A DNA stretch of 6,738 nt from Clostridiales bacterium (GTDB lineage: Bacteria; Bacillota; Clostridia; WRLR01). The DNA lies in NCBI GenBank assembly GCA_031287655.1, contig JAITSR010000183.1, forward strand, positions 1 through 6,738, given 5' to 3'. A program made the translations under genes and the position numbers. Positions 1 to 5,299 of the stretch are shown piece after piece. Under the pieces are notes generated by a model that saw only the letters and a list, made by a program, of their open reading frames with translations, searched no databases and was not told where the DNA came from. Each line of letters starts with the position of its first letter. Positions within the stretch are counted from its first letter, which is position 1.

Positions 1-151
1 CGGCATCGGCGGCCGTAAATTCCTGTTCGCCGTCCGCGCCGCCGCCAAAAGCCCGCCTCATTCCGCGCCCGACCGCGGCCCCGCTGTACGCGCCGTTGCG
101 CTCGATGTCCTCCAACGCAAAAAGCGCCGCCTCCCGCGCGCCCGCCCCCAT
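1..151 (-). CDS. rsmB: RsmB-like 16S rRNA cytosine-C5 methyltransferase, N-terminal fragment
   Basis: Partial gene: it starts at the ATG at 151-149 and stays open through the left edge, giving 50 residues. The opening (MGAGAREAALFALEDIERNG, then AYSGAAV) matches the start of the NusB-like RNA-binding domain found at the N terminus of RsmB/Sun proteins, where an R-x-x-A-L-x-x-L-x-x-I-E-x-x-G-A-Y-S pattern is typical. The family methylates C967 of 16S rRNA using S-adenosylmethionine. The catalytic methyltransferase domain would lie outside the window, so the identification rests only on this N-terminal helix pair. The residues that follow (Gly/Arg-rich, then FTAADA) are longer than usual before the expected D-R-x-F-x-T-E-L motif. 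The start overlaps the stop of the lipoprotein gene as TGATG, which suggests translational coupling. An unfused NusB-domain protein is the main alternative. Confidence 0.68.
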   Translation of the reverse strand, partial: MGAGAREAALFALEDIERNGAYSGAAVGRGMRRAFGGGADGEQEFTAADA

Positions 152-1281
152 CAAAAATACCGCCTGACGCCGAGGATACGCTGCTGATAATACGCGGCGG
201 CGGCGTCCTCATACTGCACCTTGCCGTTGCGCCGGTTCGCGTGGATAAACTTCCCCTCGCCCGTGTAGATTCCGATGTCGCTCACCGTCGTTTCCCCTTC
301 GTTCAGACTAAAAAACAGTACATCCCCGACTTTGAGCGCCGCAGCGATCGGCGAGCCGGGAGTGGCGGCGGGTATGGCAGCCGCCAAAGCCGCCTCGGAG
401 ACTTCGGTAACTTCGGGTGCGGCCGATGTTTCGGACTCGACAGATACGAGAGCGGCGACGGCCGCAACCGGGACCGCCTCCCCCGACGTGAACTGCTCGG
501 CGAGGCCCCGCGGCAAGGCGACGCCGTTGACTTTTGCCGCGATATAGAGCAGCCCCGCGCCGTCGATCCCCGCAAAGCCCACGCCGCCTTCCAAATAACT
601 CGTCCCTTTGAATTTTACGCAGGACTGCGCGAAAATTTCAGCGGTCGTCTTTGTGATTTTCTCGCCGCCGTCGAGCTGGAACGTGCCGTTTTCAAAGACC
701 CAGCCGGTCAGGTTCCCGGGCAGCGCGACCTGATAAAGATTGTCGGACTTCCCGATGACAAAGAGCTCCGTACCCATGCTGATGTCGCGTATGACGGCCC
801 CGTTGCGCGGCTGCGAGTAAATTTGCTTCTCCCGGTTTGTGATCACAATCCGGCCTGTGTAGCGCCGCCCGTCGACGCAGGTCCAGTCGCCGTCGAGGTC
901 CCGCGCGCGGACCCAGCCCTCCGCGCGCCCGCCCGTATTCAGGCGGACCCACTGCCCGCTCCGCTCAAGGACCTGCGCCGGTTCGTCAAACAGCAGCTGC
1001 GTCAGGCGCGCCGAGGTCTTATCCGCGCGCTCGTATACGTCGACCGCCGTATTGACGGCGACGACCGTATTTTTGTCATAGGGCGATTTTTCCGTAAACT
1101 GAAGACCCCCGCCGCCGGCATCCGCCGCGCCTTGCGGCCGCGTCGTCGGCTCCGGCGGCAGGACGGCCGCGCGGACGCTCGCGGCGTCGCAGGACGAGAA
1201 GAAAAGCGCGAATACAAAAAACAGCGCAGCAATCAGCGCGGTCTTACAGAACTCACTTTTTTGTCGGTCGTTCGTATTCAT
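151..1281 (-). CDS. SH3b-SH3b-NlpC/P60-like lipoprotein, probably catalytically inactive
   Basis: Predicted exported lipoprotein of 376 aa. With the ATG at 1281 as residue 1, a charged N-region (NTNDRQK) is followed by a hydrophobic stretch (ALIAALFFVFALFF) and a lipobox-like FSSC with the lipidated Cys at 31. Two bacterial SH3 domains follow (about 70-131 and 142-204; WVRLN, GWVRARDL and GWVFENG motifs), then an NlpC/P60 fold (about 211-376; YLEGG, LPRGLAEQF, KVGDVLFF, GIYTGEGKFIHA). NlpC/P60 enzymes cut peptidoglycan stem peptides with a Cys-His-His triad. Here the D-C-S-G-L motif reads D-G-A-G-L (Cys to Gly at 241), and the first His is Asp (335); only the His of IHA (347) remains. An Ala/Val/Glu-rich insert fills about 268-316. 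It probably binds the cell wall without cutting it. The ATG at 1287 is also possible. An in-frame ATG at 1374 would add a Cys-rich leader that hides the signal peptide, so I rejected it. Confidence 0.85.
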   Translation of the reverse strand: MNTNDRQKSEFCKTALIAALFFVFALFFSSCDAASVRAAVLPPEPTTRPQGAADAGGGGLQFTEKSPYDKNTVVAVNTAVDVYERADKTSARLTQLLFDEPAQVLERSGQWVRLNTGGRAEGWVRARDLDGDWTCVDGRRYTGRIVITNREKQIYSQPRNGAVIRDISMGTELFVIGKSDNLYQVALPGNLTGWVFENGTFQLDGGEKITKTTAEIFAQSCVKFKGTSYLEGGVGFAGIDGAGLLYIAAKVNGVALPRGLAEQFTSGEAVPVAAVAALVSVESETSAAPEVTEVSEAALAAAIPAATPGSPIAAALKVGDVLFFSLNEGETTVSDIGIYTGEGKFIHANRRNGKVQYEDAAAAYYQQRILGVRRYF

Positions 1282-1303
1282 AGCCATACGCACCAAATAT
1301 ATC

Positions 1304-1378
1304 AAACCACACATTGCGCGACACAACACGCAACACATTCCACACAGTACACCACACAACAATTCACACAACACATCG
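1304..1378 (-). other. GT-rich low-complexity leader between acpS and the lipoprotein gene
   Basis: On the minus strand this stretch is dominated by TGTG, TTGTG and TGTTG words and contains very few internal A or C runs. It differs from both flanking genes. It forms most of the gap between the acpS stop (1406) and the lipoprotein start (1281), so the transcript would carry a GU-rich leader. Translated in the lipoprotein frame it gives an implausible Cys-rich peptide, which argues that it is non-coding. A short AT-rich stretch (TGATATATT on the minus strand, 1295-1303) follows it and could be a -10-like element, but no convincing -35 is paired with it. Confidence 0.5.
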
Positions 1379-1405
1379 CAAATAACCTACGCCGCGCCGC
1401 GCGAT

Positions 1406-1795
1406 TCAGTCACACTCGATTACGACCGTCGCGAGCGCGTATTCCGCCGTGTGCGACAGGCTGACGGCAAGGCTTTTGCCGCGCATCCGCTCATAGAACC
1501 CCTTCGCCCCGTTGTGCAGCAAAAGAACCGGCGCGCCCGTACACGCGTCGTTTACGACCTCGATGTCCACGAGCTCGGCCCCCGCGAACAGGCCGATTCC
1601 CAACGCCTTTAGCGCCGCCTCTTTTGCGGCAAAGCGCGCGGCGTAGCTCTCAAACCGCCCGGCCTTCTTCGCCTCGCAGTACCGCGCTTCCGCGTCCGTA
1701 AAAACAGACGCGGCAAATCGCCCGCCGCCGGGCTTACTCAGCGCCTTCTCGACCCGCCGCACCTCCACGATGTCCGCGCCGCACCTCACGCCCAT
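1406..1795 (-). CDS. acpS: Holo-[acyl-carrier-protein] synthase
   Basis: AcpS transfers the 4'-phosphopantetheine group of coenzyme A to a conserved Ser of apo-ACP, making the active carrier for fatty acid synthesis in the cytoplasm. The 129-aa length is normal for the family (about 115-130). The diagnostic motifs are present: GADIVEVRRVE near the N terminus with the Mg-binding Asp at 8, FTDAEARYC around 32-40, RFAAKEAALKALG with the second metal ligand Glu at 59, and SLSHTAEYALA at 112-122 near the C terminus. The ATG at 1795 places Asp8 at its usual position, and a TAGGT Shine-Dalgarno-like sequence lies about 8 nt upstream. It follows the coiled-coil membrane protein gene by 67 nt. There is no obvious functional link to the PspA/AAA genes beyond co-orientation, so it is probably a housekeeping gene sharing the transcript. 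Confidence 0.96.
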   Translation of the reverse strand: MGVRCGADIVEVRRVEKALSKPGGGRFAASVFTDAEARYCEAKKAGRFESYAARFAAKEAALKALGIGLFAGAELVDIEVVNDACTGAPVLLLHNGAKGFYERMRGKSLAVSLSHTAEYALATVVIECD

Positions 1796-1812
1796 ACAGT
1801 GTACCTACGAAA

Positions 1813-1830
1813 GCGGGCGACGCCGCCCGC
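1813..1830 (-). other. Intercistronic hairpin upstream of acpS
   Basis: A perfect 7-bp inverted repeat (1813-1819 with 1824-1830, all G/C) closes a 4-nt loop in the gap between the coiled-coil gene and acpS. On the minus strand it is followed by only TTTCG and then the acpS ribosome-binding region. It therefore lacks the U-tract of a good intrinsic terminator. It could be a weak attenuator, an RNA-processing or stability element, or simply a product of high G+C content. Confidence 0.4.
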
Positions 1831-1862
1831 GACCCCGCCATATACTATGTTTATTTGCTCCC

Positions 1863-2669
1863 CTATAGCCGCGCGCGCCGCCCGTCGCGCCGTTCCTCGT
1901 AACGGTCGTTCAGCACGGAGTTCAGCGCCGAGGCCTCGTTTACCTCGTCCTCGAGATCGTTCAGCGTGTCCTCCGACTCGAGGTTTGAGATGATGTTGTA
2001 TTTTAACATGCCGATCGTGCTCTCCATATATTGCAGACGGGCGTCGAGTTTTTCGAGTTCGCGCCGCTCGTTCTTTAAGGCTTCGATCATTTTCTCGTCG
2101 GTCTCGATCACGCGGCGGATTTCCTCCGCGATGCCGTGGTCCCGGATATTGTTCAGGTTGCTCGTGTTTGTATTGATCCGCTGCGCGAGGAACGAAATCC
2201 GCGTGCCGTCCGAGTCCCGCGACCGAATACGGAGCATATCCGTCATCTTGATATACGTCGTCGCGAGGGTCAGGGATTTATTCACGACGCGGGCTTTGAG
2301 CGGCGTCTTGTCGCCGCCCAAAAAGGAGCGGACGATCTCGTCCATCTCCCGGATCACCACCGAGAGCCGCTGCGCCGCCGTCGTGTCGAGCTTGCGCTTG
2401 AGGTTCCGCGCGCTCCGGCGGCACTCCTCTGAAACGCGCTTGATCTGGGCGATGAGCTGCTTGTTTTCCAAATCCGTCCGAAACGTCTGGTCCAACAGGC
2501 TTTGCGCGGCAAACGCCGCGTAGACCGCGAGCGAAAGCCCGTAGATCGCGAAATCCTCTTTGAGGAACGGGATCGGAAAGAGCTCCGCGTGGAGCACTAT
2601 AAACGCGACGGCGAGCGCGATGATGTTCCTGTGGTGCAGCAACGCGCCTTTCAGATAATTCAGCTTCAC
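1863..2669 (-). CDS. Two-TM membrane protein with long cytoplasmic coiled coil (PspA operon partner)
   Basis: Unrecognised family; 268 aa. The N terminus (MKLNYLKGALLHHR) is basic. Two hydrophobic segments follow, at about 15-33 and 40-58, separated by a short loop (FPIPFLKEDF), suggesting a membrane hairpin with both ends in the cytoplasm. The rest is highly charged and helical, with coiled-coil-like heptads at about 62-118 and 180-245 and a middle part rich in Ser/Thr/Asn (150-175). The tail is basic (YEERRDGRRARL). The GTG start is supported by AAGGAG four nt upstream. It begins 30 nt after the pspA stop, which points to co-translation. By position and architecture it could be a membrane anchor or regulator of the PspA protein, in the role PspB/PspC play elsewhere, but I see no sequence similarity to those. 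Confidence 0.82.
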   Translation of the reverse strand: MKLNYLKGALLHHRNIIALAVAFIVLHAELFPIPFLKEDFAIYGLSLAVYAAFAAQSLLDQTFRTDLENKQLIAQIKRVSEECRRSARNLKRKLDTTAAQRLSVVIREMDEIVRSFLGGDKTPLKARVVNKSLTLATTYIKMTDMLRIRSRDSDGTRISFLAQRINTNTSNLNNIRDHGIAEEIRRVIETDEKMIEALKNERRELEKLDARLQYMESTIGMLKYNIISNLESEDTLNDLEDEVNEASALNSVLNDRYEERRDGRRARL

Positions 2670-2673
2670 ACGG

Positions 2674-2679
2674 CTCCTT
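2674..2679 (-). promoter_or_regulatory. Shine-Dalgarno site deciding the GTG start of the coiled-coil gene
   Basis: AAGGAG on the minus strand lies 4 nt before the GTG at 2669-2667. It supports a GTG start that would otherwise be uncertain, since no ATG lies nearby in frame. Confidence 0.7.
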
Positions 2680-2699
2680 CCGAACTTATGGACATGCCT

Positions 2700-3431
2700 T
2701 TACGCTTCGGTTTTCTGTTCGACCTTCTCTTTTACTTCAAAGCCGCCCTCATCGCCCGCGAGCAGAGCCTCCGCCCGCGCCATCGCCCGCTCCCGGGCGG
2801 AATCGGCGTCGAGCCTGCGCAGCTTTGTCTCGGTGTTCATCTCGCCGAGCGACTCCATCGCGTTTGCCCGCGCCGCCTTCGTGTTCACGATGTCGCGCGC
2901 GCGCTCCATGCTCTCGTTTACTTTGCTGACCCGGCTGCTGCTGGCCGAATAGCGCGCGTTCGCCGAGTTGATGTCTCCGCGCAGCGTCGCGACCTTCGAT
3001 TGGGACTTGAGCGTCCGAAGCTCGTTGAGCCGCCGGTTCATGTCGGACTCAAAGAGCTTGTAATCGCCTTTAATGCGGTCCACCTCCGTCAGCGCCGTGT
3101 CCACAGCGGCCTTGTTTGCGTCAAAGACCGCCTGCACGTCCTCCTCCTGAACCAAAAGCTCGATCAGCAAGTCCTTTTGGCCCTGCCGCTTCGCCATATC
3201 GATCCGGGTGCGAACGGTTTCCAGCTCTTTTTCCGACTTTTTCATTTCGATCTTCATGAGCTCCGCGTTCGTTTGGATGTCGATGATCTGCTTTTCGGCA
3301 TCCTTTCGCGCCTTGTCAATCTGGTTGCGGATGTCCTCGAACATCGCGTCCGGATTGCTGTCCTCGACATTCCGGACAAAAAGTCCGAAAAAGCCACGGA
3401 ACATCGCGCCCAACCTACTAAATAATCCCAT
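2700..3431 (-). CDS. pspA: PspA/IM30 (Vipp1) family membrane-remodelling protein
   Basis: Member of the PspA/IM30 family, bacterial relatives of ESCRT-III that polymerise on the inner face of the cytoplasmic membrane and stabilise or remodel it under envelope stress. The 243-aa length is typical (about 220-260). The N terminus (MGLFSRLGAMFRGFFGLFVR) is an amphipathic helix 0 with bulky hydrophobics and Arg, followed by EDSNPDAMFEDI, the counterpart of the family's E-D-P-x-x-M-x-x-x-I segment. Long, nearly proline-free helices make up the rest, including AKRQGQKDLLIELLVQEED at 80-98, equivalent to the conserved G-R-E-D-L-A-R-x-A-L region. The C-terminal tail (DEGGFEVKEKVEQKTEA) is acidic to mixed. 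It sits between the AAA+ gene (83 nt upstream) and a membrane coiled-coil gene (30 nt downstream), which probably act with it. The ATG at 3431 has a strong GGGAGGG ribosome site. PspA versus Vipp1 cannot be decided from sequence alone. Confidence 0.9.
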   Translation of the reverse strand: MGLFSRLGAMFRGFFGLFVRNVEDSNPDAMFEDIRNQIDKARKDAEKQIIDIQTNAELMKIEMKKSEKELETVRTRIDMAKRQGQKDLLIELLVQEEDVQAVFDANKAAVDTALTEVDRIKGDYKLFESDMNRRLNELRTLKSQSKVATLRGDINSANARYSASSSRVSKVNESMERARDIVNTKAARANAMESLGEMNTETKLRRLDADSARERAMARAEALLAGDEGGFEVKEKVEQKTEA

Positions 3432-3435
3432 ATTA

Positions 3436-3442
3436 CCCTCCC
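3436..3442 (-). promoter_or_regulatory. Strong Shine-Dalgarno site of pspA
   Basis: GGGAGGG on the minus strand ends 4 nt before the pspA ATG. It is clearly stronger than the upstream sequence of the AAA+ gene. This would allow PspA to be made in excess over the ATPase from one transcript, as expected for a polymer-forming protein. Confidence 0.65.
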
Positions 3443-3444
3443 CG

Positions 3445-3480
3445 AATCAATATATTTTCCATTAAAATCAAGTGAAATGT
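3445..3480 (-). promoter_or_regulatory. AT-rich island upstream of pspA, possible promoter
   Basis: This is a short AT-rich tract inside a GC-rich region, in the 83-nt gap between the AAA+ gene and pspA. It holds a TATATT (3449-3454, minus strand), a good match to a -10 box, with TTTCAC 17 nt further upstream as a poor -35. Transcription from this box would begin almost at the ribosome site, which weakens the case. No sigma-54 type GG-N10-GC element was seen, although PspA genes in other bacteria often use one. Confidence 0.28.
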
Positions 3481-3514
3481 CATATCCGATTCCCGCGAAG
3501 GTCCGCCGACCATT

Positions 3515-5245
3515 TTATTCCCCCTGTGTCAAGAGGTCGTCGTCGTCACATTCCTCGATTGCCAAGCGCGTCATCATCTCGATTTGCCCCGTGTTCGGGC
3601 GGCATTTCTCGACCGCGCGCAGCAAATGTTCCGCGCGAATACAGGTATCAGCAATCGGGACGCTTACCGCGGCCGCGGCTGTTGCGGCGGATGCGGCGGA
3701 GGCGGCTGCGCCGACCGGCACATTCGTCGGGGCGCCGCCATCGGTCAGCCCATTCGCCGGGGCGGCGCCATCGGCCGTCCCATTCGCCGGGGTCTCGTCA
3801 CAGGCCAATTCATACGCCTTGCGGAGCACCGTCTCGATCTCCGCGCCCGTATAGCCCGGCGTCTTGTCGGCGAAAATCGTAAAATCGTCTATATCGGTGC
3901 GGAACCGGTACTTTTTTACGAGCACGGAAAACACCTGCGCGCGCTCGTCCCTCGACGGGATCAGGATCGGAATCTTTTTGTCAAAGCGGCCCGCGCGCTT
4001 GAGGGCCGGGTCGAGCAGGTCGGGGCGGTTCGTCGCCGCGATGAAAATCACCCTGCCGCGGTTCCGGGAGTTGCCCGTAAATTGCAAAAACTCGCTGAAA
4101 ATGTTGCGGCTGACGCCGCTGTCGCGCTCGTCGCCGCGCTGGAACGCCGTGTCGATCTCGTCGACGAACACGATCACGGGCTGCTGCGACTGCGCGCCCA
4201 AAAGGCATTTTTTAAAGTTCTTCTCGCTCTCGCCGACGTACTGCCCGAGGATACGCGACATGTCGATCTTCACGCAGTTAAAGCCGCTCGCACGCGCGAG
4301 CGCATAGACGAGCAGCGTCTTGCCGGTGCCGGAGGGTCCGCAGAGCAGCACGCCCATCGGGACGCGCCGCAGATCATTCCGCCGGATCGGCTCGATCACG
4401 TTTTTGATCAGGTAATTCTTTGCCGCCTCCATCCCGCCGATGTCCTCAAACCCGGTCTCCGGGTAGATAAATTCGAGCACGTCGCCATATTCTTTTTGCA
4501 GCACGGAGTGTTTTTTTTCACGGATGAACTCAAAGCTCACGGGCACGTCTTCGGCCTCGGCCTTGAGCATGATGTCGCGGATGCTCTTTTTCGACAGGCC
4601 GGAGGACAGCGCCGCGAAATCGCGCTCCGAAATGTCGAGGGCGACGGACTTTTGCGCGAGCTGCGCCTTGATGTACGCGAGGCGCTCGGCCTCGTCCGGC
4701 AGGCCGACAAGGATCGGCTCCACCTTGTAAGACGAGCTCAAAAGCTCCGGCGCGACGCCCGCGATGTTGCCCGCCGTCAGGCACACAAGGCTGCCGACCG
4801 CGGAAATCCGGGCGTTCAGCGACCACTCGCACAGCCAGATCAGCGCGCAGCGTTCCTCCCCGTTCATGCTCGCCGTGCCGCCCGCGGGAACGAGCATCTC
4901 CGCGTGGTTGATAAAAATCGCAAATTTTGTGCTTGCGAGGGCGAGGTCAATCAGGGGGAACAGCCTCGACGGCAAAGACGTCGGGGGGAGCGGCGCGCCG
5001 TTTGTCGCGATCTTGCGGAACTCGCGCTCCATCGCGGCATCCGGAAAGGTCAGGCCGCGCGAAAGGTCGTAGCTCGCGACAGCCATAAATTTGCGCTCGG
5101 AAAGAAACTCGTCGCCGATGTAGCGCTCCAGCTCCCGCTTGTTGTCCACATAGTCGCGCACGTTAAAGTTGAACAGGAACGTGTGTGCGATCCCGGACTT
5201 ATATTTGTTCACAAAATCCAAAAACCACGCCGCTTCTTTTTTCAT
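3515..5245 (-). CDS. Two-module AAA+ ATPase, Vps4/Ycf46-like, with degenerate N-terminal module
   Basis: Predicted 576-aa cytoplasmic ATPase. Residues 1-250 look like a degenerate AAA module: there is no Walker A, the Walker B-like strand reads FAIFINHAEML (108-118), and a sensor-like SLVCLTAGN (152-160) is followed by PDEAERLAYI. Residues 260-480 form an intact classic AAA domain: GFEDIGGMEAAK, Walker A GPSGTGKT (303-310), pore-loop region GQYVGESEKN (334-343), Walker B VIVFVDEID (357-365), sensor-1 ATNRPD (404-409), Arg fingers R417/R420 in ALKRAGRFD, and GYTGAE (464-469). A low-complexity Ala/Gly/Pro/Asn insert (about 484-532) splits the C-terminal part before EHLLRAVEKCRPN. The tail is acidic. 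A dead first module plus DSGVSRNIF after Walker B recalls Ycf46-type proteins. No clear ribosome site precedes the ATG. By position it probably remodels the PspA encoded next. Confidence 0.9.
   Translation of the reverse strand: MKKEAAWFLDFVNKYKSGIAHTFLFNFNVRDYVDNKRELERYIGDEFLSERKFMAVASYDLSRGLTFPDAAMEREFRKIATNGAPLPPTSLPSRLFPLIDLALASTKFAIFINHAEMLVPAGGTASMNGEERCALIWLCEWSLNARISAVGSLVCLTAGNIAGVAPELLSSSYKVEPILVGLPDEAERLAYIKAQLAQKSVALDISERDFAALSSGLSKKSIRDIMLKAEAEDVPVSFEFIREKKHSVLQKEYGDVLEFIYPETGFEDIGGMEAAKNYLIKNVIEPIRRNDLRRVPMGVLLCGPSGTGKTLLVYALARASGFNCVKIDMSRILGQYVGESEKNFKKCLLGAQSQQPVIVFVDEIDTAFQRGDERDSGVSRNIFSEFLQFTGNSRNRGRVIFIAATNRPDLLDPALKRAGRFDKKIPILIPSRDERAQVFSVLVKKYRFRTDIDDFTIFADKTPGYTGAEIETVLRKAYELACDETPANGTADGAAPANGLTDGGAPTNVPVGAAASAASAATAAAAVSVPIADTCIRAEHLLRAVEKCRPNTGQIEMMTRLAIEECDDDDLLTQGE
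3701..3790 (-). repeat. 30-bp tandem repeat inside the AAA+ gene
   Basis: Three 30-bp units (3761-3790, 3731-3760, 3701-3730) lie head to tail. The first two differ at 4 of 30 positions by eye; the third is more diverged but keeps the GGCGGC and CATTCGTCGG ends. They encode a 10-residue period: PANGTADGAA, PANGLTDGGA, PTNVPVGAAA. A further Ala-rich run continues downstream to about 3660. The unit length keeps the reading frame, so copy number can change without breaking the gene. Confidence 0.8.
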
Positions 5246-5299
5246 TCGCTGTTTGACGACAGACCTCGCTTTCCGCCTGTTTGCTTGTTTGTTTATACC

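Noticed and set aside
1282..1374. N-terminal extension of the lipoprotein starting at the ATG at 1374
   Set aside because: It would add a Cys-rich peptide coded by the TG-rich tract, and would bury the signal peptide and lipobox about 60 residues inside. The ATGs at 1281 or 1287 give a normal lipoprotein signal.
241..1464. Open frame of 407 codons on the plus strand
   Set aside because: It is opposite the lipoprotein gene and crosses into acpS; its composition is Arg-rich with no domain pattern. The minus-strand reading has clear SH3b and NlpC/P60 motifs.
2502..3425. Open frame of 307 codons on the plus strand opposite pspA
   Set aside because: The minus strand carries a full PspA with helix 0 and a strong ribosome site. 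The plus-strand product is a mirror of the coiled coil with no family signal.
3498..3509. Terminator after the AAA+ gene
   Set aside because: Only a 4-bp stem with a 4-nt loop and no U-tract; too weak to support termination.
3445..3514. Sigma-54 promoter upstream of pspA
   Set aside because: No GG-N10-GC pair with the required spacing was found in the gap, and no PspF-like activator gene is in the window.
3661..3790. CRISPR-like array
   Set aside because: The repeat units are directly adjacent without spacers and lie in frame inside the AAA+ gene.
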